A DNA stretch of 64,000 nt from Parascedosporium putredinis (Eukaryota > Ascomycota > Sordariomycetes > Microascales > Microascaceae): NCBI GenBank assembly GCA_949357655.1, contig CASHTG010000012.1, forward strand, positions 744,001 to 808,000, written 5' to 3'. Below are positions 22,625 through 34,621 of this stretch, piece after piece. A program made the position numbers and the translations under genes. The stretch's first letter is position 1, and every line of letters begins with the position of its first letter. Below the pieces are notes generated by a model. The model did no database searches. It saw nothing but the letters and a program-made list of their open reading frames with translations, and was not told the DNA's origin.

Positions 22625-24530
22625 TCAGAGCGAGATTAAGGGAGCGTCGGGCTCGTCATTTTCCAGGCTATCTGTATCCCGCTCCGTACTGTCCAGGGCC
22701 ACCTCCTCAGGCTTTTCGGGCGCCCGGACAAAGCTGAGGCAGGCGCGCGCGCAGAGACAGAGGAAGGCGATGTACAGGTAAGGCAGCCCCGTCCAGTAGC
22801 CACCCTTGCTCTGACCGATTTGAAAGAAGACGGCGAGGATAGGCCCACCTATGAAAGCGCCGGCGGCCTCGATGATGCTAATGAGCGCCATGAGGCGGGA
22901 GGTGAGTTGCGAGTCGGCGTAATGAGTGAGGAGCGCGCGGGCCAGAGGTGTATGGCCAGAGCCAAAATTTCCAATAAAGAGACCAAAGATGAAGAGGCCA
23001 GCCGTGGGCGCAAGACCCTCAATGACGCCGCCGAGGGCGAGGAAGACCAGGGAAAGCCCGGTGAGAAGATAATCCTTTTGCCACACGGTCATCTTGAAGC
23101 GGTGGTCGGGGAGATGAGGACCTCGCCAAGCTTGGGGAGGCCGCCGAGAACAACGATGGTGAGGAGGCCAAGGGGAGAAAGGAGGTAGCTCGTTTCAGCA
23201 ACGTCCCATCCGAACGTCTTGCTGACGTACTGGATGAGTGTGAGGGAGAGGGCAGCGCCGATGGGGGTGTTGATGAAGAATATGGCGAGGATGAACCTGA
23301 TATCCCTGCTGCGGAGCAAGGGGAAAGCCTCACGAACCTGCGTGATGGAATCCCTAACTTGGCATTTGAGCCAATCAACAACGGTTTGGTTCTGGCCGTC
23401 ATCTTCAGTTTGGGGTTTACGCTGCAGGGTCTCTGGTAAGAGAAACATGGCCGCGATGAAGAAGGGAGAGAGCGCTGAGATGATGTAGATGGGAACCCAG
23501 GGGCTGAACCGTTCCATCAAAAGGCCCGATATGAGAGGCCCGATGAGTCCGGCAATGGTCGCCCCGAGGGTGAGCAGGAGGAAGCTTGCGCCACTTCAAA
23601 ACGACGATTAGTCCCAGAGCGGATGCGTCGGTGGAAAGGGGCGGGTCGGGGCAAAAACTTACCGCTCTTCTTCCGAGGTCACGTCCGTCGCAATGGCGTA
23701 CAAGGTGCTGAGCGCGACCGGGATCCCACCACCGAATGCTTGCCCAACACTACCAATTAGGATGAAATAAGGGTTGATGTTCCGAAAATAGTGGAAGTAG
23801 AGCGGCGTGGTGGCAAAAGAGAAGCACACGCCGCCATAGGAGAATATGAGGACCGGTTTTCGGCCCAGCCTGTGTCCCAGGTCAGCATGCATCCAAGCAG
23901 GGAGCTGGCCCAGCAAGCTCTAGGGGAATGGATACCAACCTATCAGCGAGAGAACCATATGGCAAGGCAATGACAACGCCTAAGAAAGAGTCAGTAACAA
24001 TCTTTGACGTTGAGTGAATCTTTTAATGGGCCTAAAACTTTGATTTTGGTATCCGATGCCGACCAGATGGACGCGGCCAGGCTGCATGGACTAGCACCGG
24101 GAGCACCCAAGCCGAGGAGAGGCTTACCAACGACGCTGTTCACGACAGTAAGCCAGCCGAAGAAGTATGCAAGGCTCTGCTGGACCCCATCCTCTTTGCA
24201 CTTTTTCTCATCTAGAAAGTCTGGTGTTTTGTCGTTGAAATACTGGTGGCAGAAGAGGTCCTCTAATATGCGGAAGAACGGCAGCATAATCAACGTGCCG
24301 CTCAACACGATGTTGAATTTGAAGAGCGCAAGGAGCCTCACTATGGCTTTAGGTGACGTGACTTGCCATCTGCGCGACAGAAAGCCTCGCTTCGCAGCGC
24401 GCGTTGCGCGAGTCGACCCTAGATCGTCGGGCTCGGGGCTCCCGATATCGTTCTCAGGAGTTGTCTCATCGTCAAGGAGAAGAGGGAAACCCTCCTCCAC
24501 GTCCACTTCTTCCTCTCTTCCCAGCAACAT
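22625..24530 (-). CDS. MFS transporter, about 12 transmembrane segments
   Basis: Plasma-membrane or organellar solute transporter of the major facilitator superfamily, substrate unknown. Exons: 24530-24128, a tiny exon at about 23979-23942, 23869-23663, and 23593-22625. Splicing the tiny exon to the next restores motif A (SLADRLGRKPVLIF). The acidic cytosolic N-terminus has EEEVDVEEGFPLLLDD. Many hydrophobic spans are visible (VLSGTLIMLPFF, NPYFILIGSVGQAFGGGIP, PWVPIYIISALSPFFIAAMF, GLFIFGLFIGNFGSG, IEAAGAFIGGPILAVFF). The C-terminus is acidic. A one-base gap at gggg 23108-23111 is needed to join two long frames. It resembles the fungal branch related to SLC46-type carriers rather than DHA drug pumps, but this is a weak impression. 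Confidence 0.85.
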
Positions 24531-25858
24531 CTCGCAACAGACAGGATTCCCGGGTGGGGAGTTGGGATCGGAGGATATCAGGAAATGCTCTACATTCGGC
24601 GAAGGAGTTTCATTTTCATCTAGTTTCGCAAAATACGAAGTTTACGAAGGCTGAGGCAACGGCATTGCGCCTCTGATGAGTGACGACGAGGCAATCCTTG
24701 GCGATGACTAATCAAAGGATCGTCATGAAGATCGGTTCAGTTCTTAGGTTGTGATTGGATTTCTTTGCAGCACAGTTCATGTTTCCTGAAGTCCAAAATC
24801 TCAGCCTGGTTGCGACCGCCAGTTGCTTACATTTATTATTGGATGGATCAATTGCAACACATAGATGGACGGGTTTGAGGGGAGTCTTGTGGTCGATGGG
24901 GGCGGCGAAAGTTTACCATGAGGCACAGCAGGGGTTTTACGACTAACCCCTTGACCTGACTTACAAGACGTTGTAAACTCTCAGGTAAACTTAGACATTT
25001 ATATAATTTCAATTGGAGGCTCAGTCATTCGTGGAAAGAAAGTGATAGAGTTTAATTGCCCACGATGCAAGCCCCAGGAGTGATCAAATTTAACTTTAGG
25101 ATACTGGGTAGACGAATGAACATAAGGGTTCTTACAGGAGTCGGAGTCGTGACGAAGCCGAACCTTGTTCACAGGCCTTTGATAATCTGACGCCGTCGGT
25201 TCGATTCAAATGCCTGTTCTACGGCATTCGGATGTCCGATGTCACCAAGGTCTGGGTTGCTCACTAACTCTCGGGTGTTGTAGGAACTCCCGTGCCGCTG
25301 TCACAGTCCAAGGCTAGGAACGGGACCTGTATTTCTCCGTGTAAGCTTGTTCGGTTGATGGGGGAAGAAGAGTCGTCGAGTCTACTTCCTCCGGCGGCAA
25401 TCGGGAGGTCCAGTCATCCAAAATACACATCTGGTGCCGAGCTTCCGGTTGAAGCAGAACAACATTGTGAACGCTCGCCGCAGCCGCATTACCACGTCGG
25501 GTCATGTACACTTCAAATTCTTAAGTCAACAGCCTTTTAAATTGACGTGACGGCATCGACCAGCGCGGCCCGGCTACTCAAATCAAACCTTTTCTATAGT
25601 CGAAAGGTGACGTCTCAATCGAGAGGACGCTGCTTGGTCCATTCTAACCATACCTATCTTGTTGCTTATCTACATCTAGATATGTATCATGATACGAGCA
25701 GCACAATAATATTCAGAAGGACAGAGGGCTGATGTAGACATCGCATGGTTGGATGTTAATTGAATACATTCCATACAGGTACCCAGGCCAATCTGTCTTG
25801 TTTCATACACACAGCTCCTAGGTTCATCTCAGCTCATATATAAATTTTCCTCCATCTC
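24531..25858. other. 1.3-kb interval without a gene
   Basis: MFS promoter on the left and intradiol dioxygenase 3' side on the right. Moderately AT-rich around 24960-25100 and 25640-25760. A GGTTCGATTCAAA string near 25198 resembles a tRNA B box but has no matching stems or A box. Confidence 0.5.
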
Positions 25859-27735
25859 TCACCTGCAACAGCGTACGATTTGTCCCTGCGATTTAGGGAT
25901 TCGTAGGAGCACCAGGGAAGCCAGGAAGCCTCCACCAAATCCTCCGCCAAGGCCTCCGCCCATACCACCGGGTTGGACGGGTCCGGTCGGATTCTGGTGG
26001 CCGCCAGTTTCGTCCTTGTACGCGGCAGGGTTGTAGTTCCTGGTCGCGGAGGAGTCGATGCCAAAGCGAATCCAAGCAAAGATGCCGTTCTCGATGTCGT
26101 CTCCCAACATGGCGTAACGCAGAATGGGATCGTCACCGCCGGCAGTTCCCATGCCGAAGAGGATATCGACGTCATTTCGCGTCCAGGGCTGCGTGTTGAT
26201 AGCGTAGGCGGAGGTCTTTTCGACGATGTCGAGGAGGTCGTCATCCACGTACATCTGGCCGATGTGAGAGACGCGGCCACCGGTGATGGTGCCGTTTTCG
26301 TTTTGGGTGACGCCGTGATGAACCATGGCTAGTGAGCAGAAGGTTTTAGCTTTAGATACCCTAGGTCCTCGCTAGGCAAAGGAGCAGGGACGTTATATCT
26401 CATCGCCTCTTTTTTTTCTTCTTTTGGAGGAGGGAACTTACCGTGAACGTGGTTGGTACGGCCTTCGTAATGGCCGGGTACAAGGAGTCGAAGAGGGCGA
26501 TGCCGTCCGCATCGGTAGGTTGGACACCGCGAAGAGCGGTAGCATTGATAATGGACTCGTCGTTCGGGTCGCCGTTTCCGGGGTAGTATAGAACGCCGCC
26601 GTACACGCCCTGGTGAGCCAATCGTCAGCCTCTCACCTTCATACGGCGGGGGCAAGTGTGCCCTTTCGGAGAAAGAAAGAAAAAGTCAAGAAGAAAAAGG
26701 AAAGGGAAATACTCACAGTGGAGTTGCAGCTCCAGAGATCGACCCAGGCATCGGGAATAGGATCACACGTCTCAACGTCGACCACCTGGATGGCAAGTCT
26801 CATCTTGACACCGCCCTCGCCATCCGTGACGTCCCTTCGGATCTGCTCGCCGCGAACATCTTTTGCCATGTAAGTGGATGCCCATCTCTAACAATCGAAA
26901 GCGAGGGGGAAGCACTTTTTGTTGTTATTGTTGGGTTGGGGGATGCGTCTCAAAACACAACTTACAGAGGGACCTTCGGTGACTTCGGGGGACAAGACGC
27001 AGGAACCGGCATCAGCAAAGAGCTCGGCGGGATCGGTGTCGACGGTGACGTCCTTGTCGGACTTGTGGCTCTTGCCAAGAATGTCGGCAATGACAGCGGG
27101 ATCGCCGCCTCCGAAGCCGGGGAAACCACCAAATTGCCGGCGGTGGATAGTCGGTCTAGAAAGGAGAGAAAGAAGAGAATAAGTGATATGTCAAGCAAAT
27201 AAACGCCTACCCCTGCCCGGGAAAATAGTGGCTTTGGACTATTTTCTTCTTTTCCTTTCCGCTTCTCCTGCTTCACATTTTCGTGCACATCATCTTTTCC
27301 CGCCTCGAAGCGTGCGTGTTTAATGTTTAATACCTTACACACCCTCACCCGCTCATTTGCCGTCCCCACCGCCAAGCCCCGGCACTACTCTTCTTCATGC
27401 CGGCGACGTGACAGGTCAGAGGGCAGAGACAGAGTTGGAGGCTGTTTGATCCAGAGTCCTCTCCAAAGGAAGAGAAAAGGAAACGAAGATGGAAAACAGA
27501 GTTTGCACACTTACAGGTGCTCGAGACCGCGCTCTTTCTTGAGGGTATCAACCTCGGCCAGGTGCCTCTCGGCCGTCCTCTTGGACAAGTTGCTCCTCTC
27601 GAAGTGGGCGTGGCAGTGACCGAGACCACGGGGAAGAGGCTTCGCCATGTGAAGGGGTTCGTGGGCGCCGTGAGGGTGGGCGAGCGCCACCGGCGCAGCC
27701 GCCATAAGCTGGACGAAGAGGCTCTTGAGCTGCAT
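25859..27735 (-). CDS. Secreted intradiol ring-cleavage dioxygenase family protein
   Basis: Non-haem Fe(III) enzyme family that opens catechol-type rings. The N-terminus MQLKSLFVQLMAAAPVALAH is a signal peptide. Exons: 27735-27515, 27155-26966, 26887-26717, 26609-26442, 26328 to the stop. Key sequence: SCVLSPEVTEGP, LAIQVVDVETCDPIPDAWVD, WSCNSTGVYGGV (first Tyr ligand), then GHYEGRTNHVH (second Tyr and His-x-His ligands), which becomes readable after one added base at ggg 26475-26477. All four expected iron ligands are therefore present. The tail is Gly-rich. As read it stops at 25859. A single-base slip near 25915 would end it instead with PGFPGAPTNP at about 25893, which reads more naturally. 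Secretion suggests lignin- or phenol-derived substrates, by inference. Confidence 0.88.
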
Positions 27736-30700
27736 TGTTCTATCGTCGCTCTTCTTTGAAGAGAGGCTCGGAAAGGACGTTCGGGATAGAAGGCCAAAGG
27801 AATGGCTGATGCTTCTTTTGTTCCCTGACTGGCGACGGAGGCAGAAACAATCAGACGGCCGGAGGATAGAGTCTCAAGATGGCTACAACAGAAGGGAAGG
27901 AGAGAAGAGAGGAGAGGACCAAAACGTCTTCTAGAGCTCAGAGAAGCATCGCCTTTTTTAATATTCCGACGAGGGCTACGTTGTCTATCCACCTTCGTCT
28001 TGTCTTCTACTTCCCTGCCGTCGCAACGGGCGCAACTCCCCCAATATCACGGGGTTTTCTAAGCCTACACTATGCCTCCCCTGGTAAGTCAGTATAGCAT
28101 ATTGAACGGCGGCGATATATATCCCACTTCGCGGCACCTGGGCAATACTGGGGAAGCGAACGAGTAATTAAAGGGGCCATCTAGAATGGACCCATTTGGT
28201 GATTAAAAGAACCATGGCTGTCGTCAGCTCTAAACAATCCCAGGATTGACGTGACCATCCCCTCTTCCGCAATTGGGCGAGGGAAGGGGTGTGGAAAGAA
28301 GAGTATCAACGCTCTCATCACATCTGGGGTATTCTGCCTTTCCTTCGCCTTTTTTTCTTTTTCCGGGGGTATTCTTTTCTCTTCTCTTTCCCTTCTCTTT
28401 CCCTTCTTTCTGTTCTCTCTCCCTTTTTTTTTTCTTTTCCTTTTTCGTTGCCTTTTTCCCCAGCCTCTTATTCGTGGGCACATTGTAACGGCTAAAGTTG
28501 GACGAGGGTTACTTTGATGGCAAACGGGACTACGTGAGCCAGCATTGAAGTCGAAAACGAAACAGGCCATTGGAACGTTTCTAGAGCGGAGAGAAGGGAG
28601 TGGAGGGTCAGGCCAAGAACGTTTACCCATATTACAAGGAAGAAGTGACGTTTCTGGTAGGAACCACATGTCGACAAGGGAAGCTTACACGGAGTGTTAT
28701 CGAGCCTGTCAGAGAAGAATATTCCTCGACGTCGTACGGAGTCTCTGCTGGAGTCTGGGGAGGAGGCGCCAGTCGGGTGCCACCGTGTCACTGAGAACAG
28801 TCTTCCCACATCCGAGGCAACTTGAACGAGGAAATGAATCCCGCTTACCGGGATTTCTTGATCTTATCCTATCACGAAACCAGAATTACTAAAGCGCCCC
28901 TTCAAGCGAGCCCGCGTTCAACTTTGCGAAGTGGAGAGAGAGGGGCACCTCTGATGGAGCGCTCAAGAGCTCAAATCCCACCAAGACTATCTACGTCGGT
29001 GTGTGGACCGAGAACCCCAACAGTGATGGGTTTCGATCTCTCTTGGCATCTTCACACCAGAGCATAGAATAGACACCTACGGGATTGGAGAAGCAATGGC
29101 ATAATATGGTGCCTAGTGACCAATGAGCAACACTACTTTCCGGTGTAAACCAAGCCGGGAAAGTGAAAGACAAGGGAACCATCTCGCCGCTCCCTGCATA
29201 CCTAAGCTTAGCCAAGCCCGGCCATGCTAGGAGAGCTACATGGGTTGCCCTCGATGCCTTGCGCACTTCTCACGGATTTCAAATCTCACCCCAGATGTGA
29301 TTTTTGGGAGTAGTGCAAGTCACTAAAAGGAGTGTGGGGAACAGGACACACGTCGTTTCGGCCGACCCCGCGCTTTCTTCGACTCGCGCGGGTTCCTCGA
29401 CATGAACACAGAGTGGCGAGAACAGGCGAGAACAGGCGCGGCAGCGAGCGATCAAGATCAGGCCATAATACATCCCGGAGACCCCCATTCGAGAAATGAA
29501 GCAAGGCAAAGAACCTAGAATGAAAAGGGGGTCAGGACGCCAATCTGGCAGTTTCGTCCGTCCTTTGGCTCTTGACCACGGCCCCCAGTTTCCCAGCTTA
29601 CGTGGAACCTTAATATCGAAAACATTGCGACAAAGAGGTGGCGTTGATATGCGTGTAACTGACCCGCCGTTCTAGATCGGTTCGGCATCGAAGAGCGGGA
29701 GGCGGGCAAATATCGAGTAAGGCCAATCATATCAATTTGAATGACAACCAAGGCATTCCGGTTGTACGGGACTTTCCTAACACACGCAAGGAATGTGGCA
29801 TATTGGAGCCCTAGCTTAGATTGGACGACGGTCTGCCACTCCTTTTTGAGAGGCGAGGAGACAAGACAAGAGGGTTAAGATCATGTCCCCTCCATATAAA
29901 CCAACCTTCGACCATCAAACCCTCCTTTCTTGATCTTCCTCTTCCTTTTGACGGTCTCGAACTACATGTAAGTAGATGCAGGTCTTCCCTTTGGAGAATT
30001 CTGTATGAAAGGGGTCATTGCACGGATGGTTAACTCTCAAGACCTTTTGAGTACAGAGTGGGCACTGCAATGCAGGTATTTCTTCGAAGTGCAACACAAG
30101 GCGAAGTGTCAAGTCGCATTTAAATTCGCGGCTAATATGTGATGTACCATGCCGTGGGCCTAGCCAGGCTTTAGATCTAATAGCAACGAAAAAGAGCAGG
30201 GCATTCCTTTTTTCCTTCTAATTTCTTTTTCTTTTCTTTCAGGGATCTATGGATGTTATCGGTGCCAAGCCTCCACTGGCCTCATGTCAATATCACATAG
30301 CAATTTATGTCCAACCTGACTGATATTCACGCAGTGGACCAGCGGAGAATTTAGCCGCCGCCAACGGCCTTTGCGCGCCCAAGATTGTACTAGATGGAGT
30401 ACAAGGAGTGGTTCTAACTTAGATAAGCAGGAAAGTGACTGGCGATAGATCACCCTACATGTATTATATCAAGGCCGTGGTCGTGGTGTACAATGTGAGC
30501 CTCTTTAGGGAGATAGGGCTTGACTTGCGAATGGAGGCTCGAATAGGCGGCAGAACTTTGAGCCGGACACGTCGCGAACTGGCGACAAAAAGAGCTCTAC
30601 TTGCTTGCTCATGGCCGCGGACATCAGTTTGCCAGCGGAGCTTCGAGACTGGCTGGCGGCTTAGAGCTAGCAGGGAGAACTCTCTCGGATCGCGAAATCT

Positions 30701-32154
30701 CCGCAAGCCAATGTAAACCCTCTTTACCTTGTAGAGGCCAGCCAGGCTAGTCAAAGCGGATGAGGTAGATCAATGACCCCCTTCACGATAGCTGGCCGAT
30801 ATCTCACATCCCCAAGGACGGACTCATGTAGGTTGGTGGTACTAGGTCAACAATTCTGTCGCGAACATGCTAGGGTAGAAGATGGTGCAATGGGCAGGGC
30901 ATCCAAGCAAGATTAAGATCAGGTGTGGTCTACCCTCAAAAGCGAGACTCGTCGTGAGAACGATAAAGCCCCAATAAGCTTGAGCTTGGATATGCAAGGT
31001 CAGGAGACTCAATCCCTGCATCCGCCATACTCCAGGATGTAGGGAGTATCTCAGTATTTGTCCCTCAAGCTAGCTATGCCACAGTTCTTGTGATCAAGTC
31101 CCAATACTCCAATACTATCTTGCATCAAAGGTGAAAAGAAGGTTTCAGCTTGTCACCCGGTCTTTCGAGGTTATATTCAAATTCTCGAGCTAGAGTTCCA
31201 AGATTCCCGGGCCAGGACTGGTTATCTACTGAAGAGTCTCCAACCCTTCCGGCTTATTCGCAGTCTCTACACGTCCCCTCAGGGTTCTTGCGGGTTGGAA
31301 AGGCCAAAGCTTGAAGGGCCCAAACTACCATCTTGGATCCCGGCCATGTATTTTTAGACGATCTGACTTGGCCCTCAGATCGGTATCATCTTGGGTTCCG
31401 CCATGGGCAAGTCCCACCACCTCCGGCTACCGCATTTTCCCCTTTCGGCACAGTGATGGGAATTTTCAAGGCTTTGCATCGACCGACATAAAAATCGTAT
31501 GACGACCTCTAGGCTCTTTTGTTCAATCCCTATCGCCCAGGTTTCAGTGTCATATATTTATTCCCTGCTGGTCGCTGGGCATGGAATTGGCCCCTCGCCG
31601 ACATCAAAGCTCCAGCTTGTGGTGGGGATCCAGGTGGTTGATGTCGAAACGCCTCCCGTTACAGAAATGTTGCGCACCACCACGCGCCACCCGGCACCCA
31701 CGCCAAAATTCCGCCGTATGGAGACGGGGATAAGGTCCGCGTTTCAAAGCTCGCGGGAAAAACGAAGCTATGGGGAAATGCGAGCGCCATCACGACGGGG
31801 AAACGCATGAACTACAGCCAACTTGTGGTCGAGAGAAGAAACAAAAGAAAGAAAAAGAACAAACTTGCTCATCCAGATCGACTCTTATTATCTGCTGTCC
31901 TCCCCTCCTTGTTTTTGTAAATCTTGGATCTCCGTCTCAACGAACTAACAGCACACGGAGAAGCAGCCGGCCCCCGTCTCCAGGTATACATGTAGACTCA
32001 GATTCCTCTTTGGACTATTTCATACGGAAAGGACAAAAGAACGACAAAAAAACCAAAGCAGCTACCCATTTGGCTCTTGTTACCTTGTTACGACCGTCAC
32101 AATACCAAGTTCTTTTTGCAACCTTCGCGGATCTAGGAGTTGTCGCATACCACT
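27736..32154. other. 4.4-kb gene-poor interval
   Basis: No gene was recognised on either strand. Contents: the dioxygenase promoter, an extreme CT tract on the plus strand at about 28335-28462 (it makes spurious Lys/Arg/Glu-rich minus-strand frames), and unremarkable mid-GC sequence from 28500 to 31900. No terminal repeats, long open frames or transposase/RT motifs were noticed. Good splice-like signals without conserved protein could mean non-coding transcripts, but nothing supports a specific call. Confidence 0.5.
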
Positions 32155-33178
32155 ATGTCCCAAGGACCATACCAACAGCTCCCCGGAGCCAAGGACGACC
32201 ATGATGACTCGGCCTCAGATATAACAATACCCTTCCTGGACAGCGAGGACCCTATGGGTTGGAAGGAGGGGTATGAGAGAGCGATGCCAGGCCGGAGGAG
32301 CAGAGTTCTCTCGGTGCTAGAGAAGCTAAAACCCTTAAGATGGATTCTCGAAGCCGGCCTCGTTGTTGCGGTAATAATCCTCCTCGTCCAGAGGCAGGAT
32401 CACGCCAGCTCAGTCAACGCGGATACCCAAGAGCTAGGCGGGGATATCTCGGGTATAGCACCTCGATGTGAGTATCATGCTAGAGGGAAACACTCTGGGG
32501 AATTGTCGCGAGTTTCTTTCTGAGACAGGACCCTTGCCTTTTTTTTCTTTTCTATCTTATGTCCCGATTGGTTCTAATAGCCATTGCGCCCCAAATCAGT
32601 CTCCCAGAAGCTTGTCACATTCGAATACAACGACGACTACATCCCGACAAAGACACACAAGTTCTTCCGCGCCAAGACGCACAGGAAGTGGCTAGAACTT
32701 GTCCCCAAGGGTCTTGGTTTTCTCGAGATCCAGAATCCAGACAATTTTGACAACCTACCCGTTCCTCTCAATGACTTTGGCAACAAGACCGTCTTTACAA
32801 CCTCCATGACGCATCAACTTCACTGCCTTGTGAGTTCTTATCCGCCGTTTATATGAATCTCTTCTTTTAGAAATGGCGAAGAAAGTCCGACTAACGTAGA
32901 TGACCACCATACTAGCATTCCATCGTCGACTCCTACACCCGACTCTCTCTCAACTGGCGTGTCAAGCATAACGAGTGGCACGTTCAGCACTGCTTCAGTA
33001 CCTACGCCAGAGCATCATGTGCTGCGGCGACGTAGCCCTCGAGGGCGCCGAAACTACCTTCCCCGAAGGTGAGCGTGGTGGGAGCGACGGTTGGGGCGCG
33101 CAACACGTGTGCAAGAACTACGACGAGATCTACAAGTACCTCGAAGCGGGCAGGGCCACGGACGAAAACTGGATCTGA
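32155..33178 (+). CDS. UstYa/DUF3328-type membrane oxidase-like protein
   Basis: UstYa-family proteins carry out oxidative cyclisation, halogenation or related steps in fungal peptide (RiPP) and other toxin or metabolite pathways. Exons: 32155-32467, 32600-32829, 32916-33178. The cytosolic N-terminus has PYQQLPGAKDD. One type II membrane span follows (WILEAGLVVAVIILLV), then FSQKLVTFEYNDDYIP, and the two diagnostic HxxHC motifs, HQLHC (end of exon 2) and HVQHC (exon 3). The CCGDVALEGA segment and C-terminus are typical. One base is missing just after HVQHC (around 32994); restoring it gives F-x-YLRQSIMC. About 270 residues is normal. Both catalytic motifs are intact. No precursor-peptide gene with Kex2-spaced repeats was found beside it. 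Confidence 0.88.
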
Positions 33179-33875
33179 AGCCCTGTACAACAACCTTGAT
33201 TAAATGGCACCTTTCTTTCTTTTTATTTTATTTTCTGTTCGGATCTGGAGTTGAGGGATCTTGGTGTATACCAAAGGATATGGGACCGGATGGATGGCAT
33301 GGGCATAAATATTCACGGACAACCAAGGAAGGCGTCAGACTGTTTTTTTCTTCCCCTTTTTCTTCTCTAGAAATTGAATACACGCATAGATCCACATAGT
33401 CAACCATGATCGATCCCAGGGAAGTTAGTTCAGATAGCAGTGTATCCCTCTTTTGCCGTGACCAGCTTTGGAGGCTTTAACATCTGTGAATAGACCGAGG
33501 CGCTCTACTTGACCAATGCAGCCGGATAACAGCTCGGATCAACACGATTGAAGATCGGCGGATTGGGCCGCTGATTTCTTTTCTCCTTGTGAAAGTTATT
33601 GGCGAGACCTTGAGTGTAAGAATGGCTGGCTTTATGAACAGCATAAGGCCGGCCATTAAATTAAAAGAGGAATAAGATAAGTAAAAGGACTATGACTAGA
33701 AGAAAATAAATATAGAAAAAGAAACCCATCAAGCGCCCTCAGACATGCATTTTCTAACTTATATAGAGATATCAATGATCAAGTATTTTTGACAGCCCGC
33801 CACCCCTCTCCGTTGGAAGGATCTCTCTTAGATCTCTCTTCCGGCGCCGCTCCCATCGACCAGACTGGACATATC
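33179..33875. other. 697-bp convergent interval
   Basis: Lies between the stop codons of the UstYa-like and CBM1 genes. T-rich after 33200 and A-rich at about 33655-33730, as expected for two transcript ends. No gene was seen. Confidence 0.5.
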
Positions 33876-34621
33876 CTACTTGCCAAAAGGCGAGTCGGGC
33901 GCGCCGGTAGGCCTGGTGACCGTGACGAAGCTCGTGACGGTCTGCGAAGGCGCGCCGTTGGAGGGAGGCGCAGTGGTACGGGGGTTTCCAGGATTGCCGA
34001 TGATGACAGGGGAGTCGACAATCTTGCCCTCGGGAATCTCGTCATCGGGGGAACTCATTGTTGGGGTCGCCCCCGACGGGAGTGTCCGGGGTGCCCGGGA
34101 AAGGTGGGTTGGGATTGGGATTAGGGTTGGGGTTGGGGTTGTTCACCGGGGGTACCTCGGTGGGGCTCGCCGGAGGCTCGGTGGACCGGTTGAACTCTTC
34201 GTCCGGACGAAGGCACTGCGAGTACCACTCACTAGTAGGATTCATCTTGAGTCAGAGATACGGCAATTCTTTCAATTAGGTGTACTGGGCACGGGAGGGG
34301 GAAGTTCTTACTCGTAAACCTTGCAGACGTAGTCCTGTTCACATTCAAAGATCCTTCCCAGCCGCTACCACCGCCTATCATCCCAAGTAGTTAGCTTTCC
34401 GTAGAACCTAGAAACGAGTAGCAGTCCCCGTGCGTGGATGCACCGTTGTGTCACCTACATTGTCCATAATGTGTCTGGATAGCAGGCTCCGCAGGCAGAG
34501 TCGGCGTGGGCTCTTGGGGAGAAACCGGCATAGGCTGCTGGGGATCCGGGATTGGGGCGGGATTTTGTGCGACGACGCTGGCGGCGAGGACCACAAGGGC
34601 GAGGAATGATTGTTGGAACAT
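33876..34621 (-). CDS. Secreted CBM1 (cellulose-binding) protein with Pro/Asn-rich tail
   Basis: Signal peptide MFQQSFLALVVLAASVVAQ, a short Pro-rich linker, then one CBM1 split over three exons (34621-34459, 34374-34312, 34231-33876). Spliced, it reads HYGQCGGSGWEGSFECEQDY, then VCKVYDEWYSQCLRP. All four Cys and the aromatic face fit the family, and the C-x9-C spacing at the end matches Trichoderma cellobiohydrolase. There is no catalytic domain. The tail has an Asn-Pro repeat and a Thr/Ser/Pro-rich end (SQTVTSFVTVTRPTG). One base is missing at aaa 34347-34349 and one extra at ggggg 34047-34051. It may bind plant cellulose or fungal wall. Effector or adhesin-like roles are inference. Confidence 0.85.
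34114..34143 (-). repeat. Asn-Pro coding repeat in the CBM1 protein
   Basis: Six alternating Asn-Pro pairs encoded by AACCCC/AATCCC-type hexanucleotides. On the plus strand it reads as GGGATT/GGGTTG and superficially resembles telomere sequence, but it is in frame in the secreted protein. Confidence 0.85.

Noticed and set aside
1..24530. Reading the frameshifted ERG7, SGT1, SEN2 and other genes as pseudogenes
   Set aside because: Every break lies at a short homopolymer and is fixed by one base, and catalytic residues are intact. Essential genes would not all be broken together.
25141..25240. tRNA-like B box (GGTTCGATTC) near 25198
   Set aside because: No A box at the right distance and no acceptor or anticodon stem could be paired.
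28181..28669. Lys/Arg/Glu-rich minus-strand open frame of 162 codons
   Set aside because: It is the reverse of a polypyrimidine tract. Low complexity and no recognisable domain on either side.
27736..32154. Degenerate transposon in the gene-poor interval
   Set aside because: No terminal repeats, no long decayed frame with transposase or reverse transcriptase motifs, and no clear AT shift of the sort RIP leaves.
34100..34145. Telomere-like GGGATT/GGGTTG repeat
   Set aside because: It is in frame inside the CBM1 protein and codes for alternating Asn-Pro. The unit is not a perfect TTAGGG array and the neighbours are internal genes.
33876..34621. CBM1 protein as RiPP precursor for the adjacent UstYa-like enzyme
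   Set aside because: The repeated part is Asn-Pro without dibasic Kex2 sites or a Tyr/Phe-containing core, and the protein has a complete CBM1 fold.
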